Shown one piece after another: positions 18,948-37,470 of a stretch of 64,000 nt of DNA. The position numbers were made by a program, and so were the translations under genes. Location of the stretch: assembly GCA_036785325.1 (NCBI GenBank), contig JAXIVH010000013.1:2704780-2768779 (forward strand), read 5' to 3'. Source of the stretch: Urophycis tenuis. Lineage: Eukaryota > Chordata > Actinopteri > Gadiformes > Phycidae. The notes beneath the pieces are model-generated. The model did no database searches, was not told the origin of the DNA, and saw only the letters and a program-made list of their open reading frames with translations. The first letter of the stretch is position 1, and each line of letters begins with the position of its first letter.

Positions 18948-20302
18948 GTCTGTGTGTGTGTATGTGTGTGTGTGTGTGTGTGTGCCTGTGTGTGTGTGTG
19001 TGTGTGCAGACGTTGGTCCAGCTGGGGCTCTTTGCGATGGGCAGAGACCCCTCGGTGTTCCCTCAGCCAGAGCAGTACCAGCCGTCCCGCTGGCTGAGGA
19101 GGGAGAACAACTACTTCCGCAGCCTGGGCTTTGGCTTCGGCCCCCGCCAGTGTCTGGGCCGCCGCATCGCAGAGACGGAGATGCAGCTGTTCCTCATCCA
19201 TGTGAGATACTGCTTATGTATCACATGTACACCTCACATATACATATCACATACATAATTCACATGTACATATCACATACACATCACATATACACATCAC
19301 ATATACACTTCACATATACATATCACATACACTTCACACATACATATCACATACACTTCACATGTACATATCACATACACTTCACACATACATATCACAT
19401 ACACTTCACATGTACATATCACATACACACTTCACATGTACATATCACATACACTTCATATATACATATCACATACACACTTCATACATATCACATATAC
19501 ACTTCACATGTACATATCACACACACACTTCACATGTACACTTCACATATACATATCACATATACTGGCTGTCGTTATTCTTGTCATGTTTTACTTATTC
19601 CCCCTCCAAGAACCGTTTACTGACCTACAAAGCTTATAGATACGGAGAATGAAAAATGGGCCGCAGTAGACCGACAGACAGACAGACAGACAGACGTACT
19701 TTAATGATCCCTGAGGGAAATTGCATTCGTTACAATACAATACTCCAGTGCAAAAAGAAAGAAGAGACAGACACTCTACGTAAAGTAAAGTGTTAGAGTA
19801 TATAAATATATCATATAAACCTATGTAAAATATAAAATATAAACCTATGTAAAATATAAAATATAAACCTATGTAAAATAAAAACCTATGTAAAATATAA
19901 ACCTATGTAAGCAATATACAAAAAATATACATACATAAAGAAATATACATAAATGTACATACAACCAGGCATACACTGAGAGGTGATAGCATACGCAAGG
20001 ATGTAGCATGTCAGATTCTATGTTGTAAAAAAGACCAGTTGTGCAAAGAGATGACCAGTTATGCAGTGAAAAACCGCGTCACCACCACAACTCTCTCAGC
20101 ATGCATACATATACCGTAGTACCTTCAAACGTTATGTTACATCCTCACCTGTTAACTGACACGTGCCATGCCTTTTCAGATCCTGGAGAACTTCAGAGTG
20201 GAGAAACAGAGGCACGTAGAGGTGAAGAGCACCTTCCAACTCATTGTGTTGCCAGAGAAGCCCATCATGCTGACCCTAAAGCCTTTACAAGGCAAACGGT
20301 GA
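15968..20302 (+). CDS. cyp11a1: Cholesterol side-chain cleavage enzyme CYP11A1 (P450scc), complete, 9 exons
   Basis: Mitochondrial inner-membrane P450 that converts cholesterol to pregnenolone, the first step of steroid hormone synthesis, with electrons from adrenodoxin. Exons: 15968-16236, 16393-16548, 16699-16898, 17082-17285, 17589-17746, 17893-18059, 18331-18409, 19010-19201, 20180-20302. The sum is 1548 nt, 515 aa; human has 521 aa and also nine exons. The N-terminus is basic and Arg-rich, as expected of a mitochondrial presequence. The I-helix has AGGVDT (exons 5-6), the K-helix ExxR is in KETLR (exon 6), and the heme loop FGFGPRQCLGRR has its Cys ligand at about residue 459 (exon 8). 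RYI and PEKPI blocks match the family. The 3' splice site of exon 8 abuts a (TG)n tract of about 350 bases (see findings). Fish can have two cyp11a paralogues; I cannot tell which this is. Confidence 0.95.
18660..19007. repeat. (TG)n microsatellite reaching the cyp11a1 exon 8 acceptor
   Basis: About 350 bases of TG with scattered C, A and G interruptions. The last TGTGTG runs directly into the CAG acceptor at 19007-19009, so the repeat takes the place of a normal polypyrimidine tract. Confidence 0.95.
19213..19565. repeat. Minisatellite in cyp11a1 intron 8
   Basis: Degenerate tandem array built on ATCACATACACTTCACATGT with related TCACATATACAT units, roughly 12-24 bases per unit. It begins about a dozen bases after the exon 8 donor. 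Confidence 0.9.
19672..19740. repeat. Dispersed repeat fragment with (ACAG)n head
   Basis: An (ACAG)n run followed by TACTTTAATGATCCCTGAGG, a fish repeat also present at 3783. The A/T-rich CCTATGTAAAATATAAA tandem units at 19815-19915 follow it. Confidence 0.6.
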
Positions 20303-20513
20303 CCAGAAACCTCCACAGGAAACGGCCAAGCGTGAATTACATCATTAACTGCAGAATTATCACACTTTTTTTTGAGAATTTTATAGAATATTTTATAGTT
20401 CATGCAAGCATCCTGTATGTATACACTAGCAAAAAAGACTAGTTTTTAGATGGTGCATCTCGGATTTATTGTAAAGTGAAAATGTCTTAAATGTCTTATT
20501 TTAAGTGTTTTTA

Positions 20514-20519
20514 AATAAA
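20514..20519 (+). terminator. Poly(A) signal of cyp11a1
   Basis: AATAAA about 210 bases after the cyp11a1 stop codon. Confidence 0.7.
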
Positions 20520-23173
20520 ACAAGTTTTTTCAAGACTATTTCTGATATTATTTCAAGTTAGTTCCATTACCTTGTTGCAAGGAAAAACGTGTGCTTGAAT
20601 TAGGAAGACACCAACTTTAATGAAAATTGCATCAATTCATGAAATCAATCACATTTTGTGTACAAAGCAGGGATTCTATTCTTCTAAGTGAGTAATAATC
20701 AAAGGTATCTGAGAGATCATATTTTAGTGGAACATATTTGCTTTGTTTGAAGGTCAAATAGTAATATGGTATAATCAACAAGACTTTCTGCATCCACAAA
20801 AACGTTGGCCTGAGCTTGGCTGGGTAAGACAATATTTTAAAAAATGTCCCTATGGGGATTAATAAAGTATCTATCTATTTATCCCTCCAATCGTTTGTTA
20901 AGAGGCTGGCATTCAAAGTAATACACAGACGACTTTACAATATAAATGTTTTTTATCAATGCAAACTCAGGAGAATTATTGCTGAAATCAGAAATAATTT
21001 ATGATTTCCCACAATAATACTTATTTCCATGGAGCAAAATCCACTAAACAGAAACTGCATATTGAACTTGCTCGATTCAAAGGAATCTTTTTTTTCACAT
21101 AATTGATATTTTTCACCTCTGAGAGTGGACCCTCATCTACCTTGTGAGAAATAATTGGATGTTTTGGATCTATTATTATTATATGCATTTAGACGGTATT
21201 CATATATAGCTGATTGTGTTTAACTTTTCATGTCCACTGTTTGAATAGCAGTGTTTTGACTCAAAACGCATGCACTAATGCTAGCCTGGCTGACGCGTCC
21301 ACATCTCGATGAGATGGTGTCTTTGCAGTGAGAATGAAATCTCGCGCAAAGCAGCATGGGAATTCCCAGGCTACACTAATGCCTCACTGGTGATAAAAAA
21401 AATTATACCAAAGATAGTTTCGTTCAGGTATAACTACAACCTGAAAGGACTCAAAACTCAAACTGCAGGACTCGGGACTTTGGACTAGACTCAGGACTTG
21501 ACTTGAGACTTGTCGGTCTTGGCTTGGGACTTGGATCGGGACTTGCCTGTCTTGGCTTGGAACTGGACTCAGGACTTGAGGGAAAATACTTGAGACATAC
21601 TTGCAAAACAATGACTTGGTCCCAGCTCTGCCTACTCTGTTACCTGTGTCAATCGATGTTTCTGTTTCTCTGGCTTGGAGTAGAAATGCAATAGCATACT
21701 TGGAAGCACCTTGTTCTTCTTGGAATGCTGCCAGAATGGGAGAGTACAGAAATATCTGTTATATGGGGCAAGTGTTTCCTCTACATTGTCAAAACAGTAG
21801 GCTATGAAGCTAACTGCTAAATGAGCATCATTAAATCTACCACTGCCACATACCTCATCAATAGAAGCTAACCTGCTAATGCTCTTGCTAATGTTTGGTA
21901 GCTGGAGATACATTTCTAGCAAAACTGTAAATTTTAATAGCACAATTGTGTATAGCAAAGACAATAATTCACTGGTTGGTTGTTTGATCCGTCTATTCCC
22001 GAGGTATGCAAATGTGCTGAACCGGTAAGAGCATCTTCAGTGACAGCTCCTCCTCCATGAAATGTCAATGGGGGTTCTTCCTTTGGCCCCTCGAGTAGAT
22101 GATGAGTGTGCATTGGCTTTATATGGTAGTGATAGGAGTTGTACACCCTGCACTCATTTGAACAGCCATCGATCCCACACACTACGCGAAAGTCAAGACT
22201 GCAACTGTGCAAAGTGTTAATGAAAAAACAACAACTTCCCGTTGTGTATTCATGTGTTTGTAAAGATAATGCAGATAGCCAGGCCAGGCCTGGGTAGCTG
22301 TGGTGAAAAAGATGGTTGAGCTCAGGTGCATTCTGCAGAGGGATAATTTGGCTTTCAAAAACAAAGTTAAGGAGAGATGGGCAGAATTCTACCAAAAAGT
22401 ACGATTCTATGGGGTGTATGGGGTCATTACATAGTATTTAATTACCAAAGAATGTTGCGAATTCCCATTCAAGTCAACAGAGTGCTCTACTTGCATTGGG
22501 GAAGAGCCAGATAACAACCTTTGATAGCCTACCATAGGACACATTCTTAATTTAAGAAATTGATGCTGGGTAATATGCAGAAACACTCCCCAATGTAAAA
22601 AAAAAATTAAAATAAGTTTTCCTAGCCAACTCTTTAATCACAATATAAGTGAAATAAAAAATAATAAAATGAAGGGGCAAACTAGATTCCCTGCATGATC
22701 TTATTATAAGATGTATTCTGATTACTTTGAGATAAAAATTGTTTAAAGAAAAATTCCCAACTCATTTTGAGATGTATTGTCTTCCATATGCTCATATTAA
22801 ATATCTGATTTTAGGAAAATCTTGAATCTTGAAGTCAATTTTCACTAGTTCCATTGGCAGATTTTTTTCACTTATTGCAAGCAAATATGCCTTGTATTGA
22901 TCTTTTAATTCTTATTTTTGAAGGGTGATTTTTTTGCAGTGTCATGTCAAAATACATTGCGCAGTAGTCTTACAAAATAGTTTTTTCTTGGAAAAATAAA
23001 TGTTCTTTGTGCTATTTGATATGGGTTTGATATTGATTACTTTGGCCGTCCATGCTTGGAACTGGAAATGCACACGTGCGCGCACACACACACGCACACG
23101 CACGCGCGCACATACACATAATGGTACCATATAAAATATCAGATTACATCAGGTCAAATTGGAGAAAGTGGCA
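20520..23173. other. Region between the convergent genes cyp11a1 and ccdc33
   Basis: Non-coding and rich in decayed repeats. It has a reverse-complement copy of the GATCCC-core repeat near 20840, a degenerate tandem stretch of GGACTTG-like words at 21440-21590, an EnSpm-type zinc-finger remnant (about 21970-22330, - strand) and an alternating purine/pyrimidine tract (ACACGTGCGCGCAC) at 23070-23115. Confidence 0.55.
21970..22330 (-). pseudogene. Remnant of an EnSpm/CACTA transposase zinc-finger region
   Basis: On the - strand an open stretch reads FRVVCGIDGC, then CRVYNSYHYHIKPMH and a downstream EEPPLTFH. The pattern C-x4-C followed by a YNSY-x-H-x4-H motif is the second zinc finger at the N-terminus of the transposases in the two EnSpm elements at 49.9 and 55.4 kb. 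Nothing of the catalytic core is visible. Assignment rests on this motif alone. Confidence 0.5.
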
Positions 23174-30871
<7,698 letters not shown>

Positions 30872-31390
30872 CTGAAGAGGACGAGACTCAGCTTGCTCAT
30901 GAGCTGAACCGGTAACCACAACACAACCCTTAGCAACCTTACAACGCCACCAGGGAGAACCACTGTGAGAATCAGGCAAACACACAATACAATCATTCAT
31001 GCTGGCAAAATAGGATGCAACCTTTCAAATCAAGCAGACTAAAAAAAACAAAAAAAAAACAGAAAACCTTTCAGACATGATGCAGAGTGTATAGACTTAT
31101 AATAACGACACGGCACAAAGTAATCATGAAAAACAATAACCCATGATCAAGTTTATCACGCCTGCTGGGATCCCCTGGGGTTCACCTCAGCAGTAGGAAT
31201 CGATGAGGAGCAGCAGTGGTCTCCGTGCGGAAGGACCGCGTGAACCAGATCAATGGGAGCAGAGGAGCTGTCAGCACAGCTCAATGCCTGCTGCTGGACA
31301 GGAGCCGTCAATATAGAGATGGACAGGGACGTGACTAATGGTGTCCTGTGTGAGGACTCGTGCTGTGTGGTACCTGTGGCTCTCTCTCTC

Positions 31391-31590
31391 NNNNNNNNNN
31401 NNNNNNNNNNNNNNNNNNNNNNNNNNNNNNNNNNNNNNNNNNNNNNNNNNNNNNNNNNNNNNNNNNNNNNNNNNNNNNNNNNNNNNNNNNNNNNNNNNNN
31501 NNNNNNNNNNNNNNNNNNNNNNNNNNNNNNNNNNNNNNNNNNNNNNNNNNNNNNNNNNNNNNNNNNNNNNNNNNNNNNNNNNNNNNNNNN
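31391..31590. other. Assembly gap
   Basis: 200 consecutive N. The real length is unknown. It follows a TCTCTCTC run, which suggests a microsatellite collapse. Confidence 1.
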
Positions 31591-34304
31591 GCAGTAAATA
31601 AGGCCGATAAGGGGCGTCTTAATGAGTGTGGCGTTTCCTAGAAGAGGCAGGAGGGGAGGGGCGGGGCCACGGATGTCTGGGTCTTTCGCACCGCTTCCTG
31701 TGGACGTCCCAGGGGGCGCTGAGAGACTGAACCTTTACTCAGCATCCCTGACATTCAATATCCAGTTTGCATTTGTTACAGTTTGGAAACCCCCCCCCCC
31801 CCCCCCCTGCGAACATCTATAAACGCCTATAAAGAGGATAACATGCCATTATTGCATGTAATTACATTTTTTACATATTATTACACATTATTATTACACA
31901 TTATTATTATATATTACACAAAATATTTCATTGGTATTTAATCATTAGTAACATGTGTTCCGGTAATATCACATGTTATGAGCGGTGCCGGTGAGTGCGT
32001 GCTTGCGGCCTGCCAGCGAGGAACAAACAACAACAGCAGCATCCTGAGCTGTGGATAACCTTGCGTGGTCAAGGTCTCTCCACCTCCTCCCTCCCCAGCC
32101 AGTCTGCACCTCCCACGCCTCCCCGCCCGCCCACACACACACGCTCCGAGTGCTCCACCAACACCATGCGCCTGTCTTCCAAGGCCGTGCACACACACAC
32201 ACACACACACACACGCACGCACGCACACACACACATACGCAAACACACATATGCACACACACACACACACACGCACACACACACACACATACGCACGCAT
32301 ACACACACACACGCATACGCAAACACACATACACATACACAAACACATACGCACATGCACACGCACAAACAGAGTCTAATCGTACAATACTATCTAAAGA
32401 AAACATCTTCTCTAGAACACTGCTCTCCTTTCAGTCGTGCCTCTTTGTCATCTCCTCCTCTGTGGATGCGAGGAGGCCTGTGTACTTTGGAGGCTGCGTG
32501 CCGACACAGAGAGCACCAATGAAAGACAGAAACATCACTAATGTAATGGAGAGACATCTACAAAGCGGCAGAGAAGTCACACTGTCAAGGTTAAGAGATA
32601 GAAGATTCACACGAAAATTAGAAAGTTTAATGAAACACAATAAGAGATACTCTTATTACAGGTACTCAGAGATACTTACTCAACTGAATTTATACCAAAG
32701 CTTTCTTATGTTAGTTAGTTAGTTTCTTGCTCCTCTTTTCCGTGTGTTCATTAAAATAGAAAATGATGGTTAAATATGCTGTAATGAAGGCAATTCATAT
32801 AGATATTATATGTAATATGTCAAAAATGCCTATACCTAGCACTAAAGCTGACTAACCGTCAGACCTTCAAGGCTCGTGAAAGCATTTCAGCAGCGGCTTA
32901 ACAGCAGAGGGCAACGTGAGGTCGCCGTGCACGGCTGCTCGGCAACAATGACAAAGACGACCACTAGATGTCACTGTGGACCCGCCCCGCGCTCCACCCG
33001 GCCCGCGGCGGTAACCTCTTCACCTCAGTGTGAGCCCAGCTTCTCCACCGTATACATCCATACTTTACACAGCCTTGTGTAGCCACGCTGCCGTGTCTAC
33101 GCCTGCCTGTGTGGACTGAACTGCAAAAGCTGCAGTATGTGAAGGGTGCTTGTGCAGCCATCGTTATTGTTATTCAGGACCTGTATCCATCCTCCCTCCC
33201 TCCATCCCTCCCTCCATCCCAGTGTCTGCACTGCTCTCAAAACACAGCTGTGGCCGGCGGCAACGGGCCTGGAAATTACTGTACAGCTCAGCTCTGCTGG
33301 AGCCGGACCGCGTCCATTATGCTAAATCCTGCCTTCAGGCTGTACCATCGCCGTGGTAATAAAATACAGGAAGGACTTCACAAGTCAGTCACTGTGAATT
33401 ATTTCTTGTGTTTATAATGTCATTTATTAAAACCTTTTTTTGTAATTGAATTCAACACGCAGGCCTGATTAGGTTATTAATAAACATTAATGTAACAGTT
33501 TATGTATAAATAGGACATCTGATTAAGAGTGCATCATTTCTATTAATTGATCATCAGTTTGCCGAGGAGAGACGAATAAACAAGTGCAGGTGTCGACCAC
33601 AGAGCTATGAAAAGGAAAAAAAAGCTACATAGTAGTTATATATTTATGCATGCCTCATATATATTGTGTATAAACTATAAGTATACCATAACTAAAGTGA
33701 CTATAGTGATAATATACTAACATTTTTCTACAAGAGACATTTGTAGCTTGAGCTCTCTTGCCGTTCTGTGAGGGAGAACCAAAATTCTTTACGGCCAGAA
33801 AAAAAGAAGAAATCAATACTATATAAGGAGGCCTGATGAATCAGAATTCTTTTTACAATCACAAGGTATTGATCAGTCTCGATCAAAACGACTTTCAAAA
33901 AGCCCATGTAAAAATTGGCTGAATTTTCTTTTTAAATAATAAATTCTAAAATAAACATGATGCAAGCAAATGCATATTGTTGCATTGGGCCCATAACCAC
34001 ATCAAGTACACTAACACAATTAGACTTAATATTACACCAACATTAAGCCAGCAAATCACATCAAGCCCCTTCACTCATGCACCGTGATGTAATTGACACA
34101 GTCTTGCAGTGGGCAGAGCTCTGCGGTGGCGGTGGGGAGCAGTGAGCTGCTGACTAGAAGCAGTCTGGGCGTGGCCAGCTCTTCTGGGAGGCGTCCTCTC
34201 TCTACAGCTGGGCTTTTCCTCCATCTTCTCCACTGTGCAAAGCACCCATGGAATGGCCTCCTGCTTTTGACTTAAGACAATAAAGGCCCCCCTCCCCCCC
34301 CCCC

Positions 34305-34339
<35 letters not shown>

Positions 34340-34717
34340 ATGAATGAAGGTTTTAACAGGGTTTATTCTGGTAGTGAATAGCAGAGCTTTGACCAACCTT
34401 TAGGTGTCTCACTGTATTGTCTTAAAGACCTTTGGCAGACCACTACCATATTCAAACGGTAAATAATAGATAAACACACGTTCAGTGGCTGAACAAAGCG
34501 CCATTTACATTACTGCAGACGGCCATGGCCAGTGGGAAACATTGGAAATCAAAAGTTAGCAACGCTGGCCAGTGTGTTTATTTAGCAAACAAAAATCAAA
34601 AAATCAAAATCATTGGAAAACAGTCAAATGGAAAACACGACGGAGTGTAAAAAGCAACACTATTTCTGAAAAGAGAACAAACAATAATACTATATTTACA
34701 GAACAATATTCATAATA

Positions 34718-34723
34718 TTTATT
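34718..34723 (-). terminator. Possible poly(A) signal of an unidentified - strand gene
   Basis: AATAAA on the - strand about 100 bases beyond the stop of the candidate terminal exon at 34824. It supports that exon, but the region is A/T-rich and chance occurrence is likely. Confidence 0.35.
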
Positions 34724-34823
34724 TTCAATTATCTATATAATTTTTCTATTATTATACAATTCAATAATAAAATAGCAAGGACTTCCTGCAGCACACTCGC
34801 ATAACACCACAGGTTGCAAAACA

Positions 34824-35005
34824 TTAGTGTAGAGCCAGCGTCTTCTGAGGTTCTGATGTAAAAACCATCTCAGACCACTTCTCCTCCTCTTCATCAATAG
34901 GAGCAGTGGGTGGAAGATCATCTTCCAGACCCCTGTCTAATGGCGTTAGAAGCAGATCCACATCACCTGGACTCCTCCAGCTGTCCTTCATAATTACATT
35001 GGCTG
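34824..35005 (-). CDS. Candidate terminal exon of an unidentified gene
   Basis: On the - strand an acceptor (GGAATCAG) precedes an open segment of about 60 codons ending in TAA at 34824-34826. It is acidic and has the look of real coding sequence: MKDSWRSPGDVDLLL, DDLPPTAPIDEEEEKW, MVFTSEP. I do not recognise the family. An AATAAA follows. It cannot be an internal ccdc33 exon because it ends in a stop upstream of the known ccdc33 exons. It may belong with the exon candidate at 41.1 kb, although the two do not join directly in phase. Confidence 0.4.
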
Positions 35006-37252
35006 CTGATTCCAAATGAAATCAGAGAAATGAAATAAAATGTTGCAAATGTACTTAACACGTAGAGGGAAGTTATGAATTGCATCGCAAAACTCTGATA
35101 AATACATCCGCTATCGAGTCAACCAAACAAACAAAATGAAACACTTTGAAGAAATCAGCCCCTTCTGTATGCATGGAGAAAATACCACGATAACAACCCC
35201 CATTATAACATCACAACTCATGTTTGTTCTTTTAAAGAGGACAAAAGTGAAAGTGAAAGTCCAGCAGTGTAGTGAGGAGCAGGGGGTCCGGCTGGGCGGG
35301 GGGACGGGGGGACGGGGGGACGGGGGGTTACAGGGAGGCCAGGGCTTCATTAGAGCCGTGGAGACATGGCTGTCTCCGGGAGGGGCTCCACGGCCAGGGT
35401 CTGCTTTATGTTCTGCACCGCAGCCGTCTCCCAGAGGATGCCTTGATTAGCTCTGCTGCTGGGCACTCATCTAATAAGCAGACATTTATACTGAGCACAA
35501 CGCTGACCTCGCTCCCTCTCCCTCTCTCTCTTTGGAATAAGGATGCAGGAATGCACAGAGGCAAAGTTCCCCAGGGTCTCTATGCAGGTCTGTATGCATT
35601 AATATACAGAAGCAACCACGGCCTGCATGAATATATAGGAAGCAACGGACACCGCGGTGTACAAACACATTGGTCAGCACAGTTCCACAGCCTGGACCTG
35701 CTGCCCATGCAAGCCACACCAATAGCCTCTTATTCCATCCTTCACAACATAACTCACAAAGCGCATTGAGCAACAGACGCTGTCAGGGTCCGCAGAGCCG
35801 AGCCGCCGTCGACGTCATCATCGCCAGAAGCTACACTGACGTCTCAGACAGAAGTCTGGGCGCGGGTCCGCCGACAGAAAATAATGGGCTGCCGAAGCCC
35901 ACAACAAGTGCACTCACTGCCTTCTAGTCCCCACTGGTTGCAGCGAGGCAGCCTCCCCCAGCGCTGTCCGTGGTGCTGAGGAGAACAAAAGCTTCAAAGC
36001 CTGAGCCCTTCCTCCACGCCCCGGCTCCTCACGCACGGGGAGGGGCTCAGCCCAGGATGGGGGGGAGGGCACCATGTGTACTTGAATCAATTAGCCCGCC
36101 CCCCCGCCCCCCCCCCCCCCCCCCCATCCCCTCCTGGGGATAGATGTAGGCCCATCTAACAAAGACGTGGGATGTGTCCACCACACCCCTCTACCCGGGC
36201 CCTCGCTACTCAGCCAAGCGTGCTCGCATCCCAAACGTGGCTCCAGCCGTGCGAGCTGAGAGAAGGAGCGAGAGGGGAGCCACTCCTCCACTTGACTCCT
36301 CACAACAGAGAAAAGGTTGTAGCTAGGCAACATCAAACACGGCTGACACGTTGCTTACATCGTTTGGCCGATTAGAGGCGTCACAGTACGGCGTGTCTTT
36401 ATGTTTTTGCTCATTTGTGTGAGTGGGATTCGGTTAGAAGTGCTATTTTTTCAACCGAGATGCAGCACTTTCAGTACTATCAATTTGAATCTGCGGCCAT
36501 GCAGATTCAAAGCATTGGGGATATCAGTTTCTGTCCTAGTCGGTTATTCTGGGCCGTGTCTGAACATCAATACAAAGTCATATCTCCCAGCAAACATCTG
36601 CCATACCACTGGTATATAAAACGAAAGTGCTCTGTGAACCCCAAAAATTCCATCTCCAAAAGCAAGAATGAACAGAGAATGAACTCTGGTTTAATGTCAG
36701 GACCGACTCACGCAGTCCTGCAGCCATTAGTATGCACGCCGCTGCTTTGAAGCACAAAGCAGATGTCTGTCCGTCTGTGTCTGTCAGGACTGCTCACAGC
36801 TCACGGTGGCATTTTAAAGCAACAAAATGGAAACACCTGTTAGGGTGAATGTTGACAACATGCTATCAGGACAAATAAATCACGTCTAAGCATTTTAAAA
36901 AGGTAGTTATAAAGCATGCCAGCAATTACAAGACACGACTCATTGAGCTAAGAGCAATGATAATAAACTGTATGACCACGAGAACAGAAATTAATGTAGA
37001 AGTATACTGTGGTGTTCTGATGTGTAGGTCATTCTGACCATGTGACTCCAAGCATTTGGACCGGACCTTGTTATGGGTTGAACCATGTGCCTATGATCCC
37101 TTAAGATTGGGCAACCTACCCTGACTGCATTAAAAGGTCACATGGCATTTTATTTCCTTTGAATCAAGCAACTTTAAATGTGAATAAAAACAGTTGAATC
37201 AACAAAAACACAATAATAATGCATAAACAGGCTTGGAACTGGCAGAAAGAAA

Positions 37253-37259
37253 GAGAGAC

Positions 37260-37353
<94 letters not shown>

Positions 37354-37385
37354 GCAGAAAGACAGACAGACAGAGAGAGAGAGAC

Positions 37386-37451
<66 letters not shown>

Positions 37452-37470
37452 GCAGAGAGACAGACAGACA
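37253..37470. repeat. (GA)n microsatellite
   Basis: About 215 bases of GA with short AGACAGAC and GAAAGA interruptions. Confidence 0.95.

Larger units (their letters stand above)
30872..34823. other. Non-coding stretch with assembly gap
   Basis: Contains 200 N at 31391-31590, a C run at 31791-31807, a (CA)n tract with CGCA interruptions at 32190-32370 and a CCCTCC-repeat patch at 33190-33215. Missing 5' exons of ccdc33 could lie here or in the gap. A short - strand open segment near 32431-32510 (PPKYTGLLASTEEEM, then a stop) follows a CAG but could not be assigned. Confidence 0.5.

Noticed and set aside
18620..19258. Long open frames made of Cys-Val or Thr-His repeats (also at 24.2, 29.6, 32.2, 43.9 and 60.2 kb)
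   Set aside because: They are translations of GT/CA or GA microsatellites, which lack stop codons in most frames. No start context, conservation or splice support.
32431..32510. Possible short terminal exon on the - strand (PPKYTGLLASTEEEM)
   Set aside because: Only about 20 codons, no poly(A) signal seen and no phase partner. Mentioned in the region note but not called.
36415..36750. 111-codon open frame on the + strand
   Set aside because: No recognisable domain, no splice sites at the ends and overlapping frames of similar length; chance frame in non-coding DNA.
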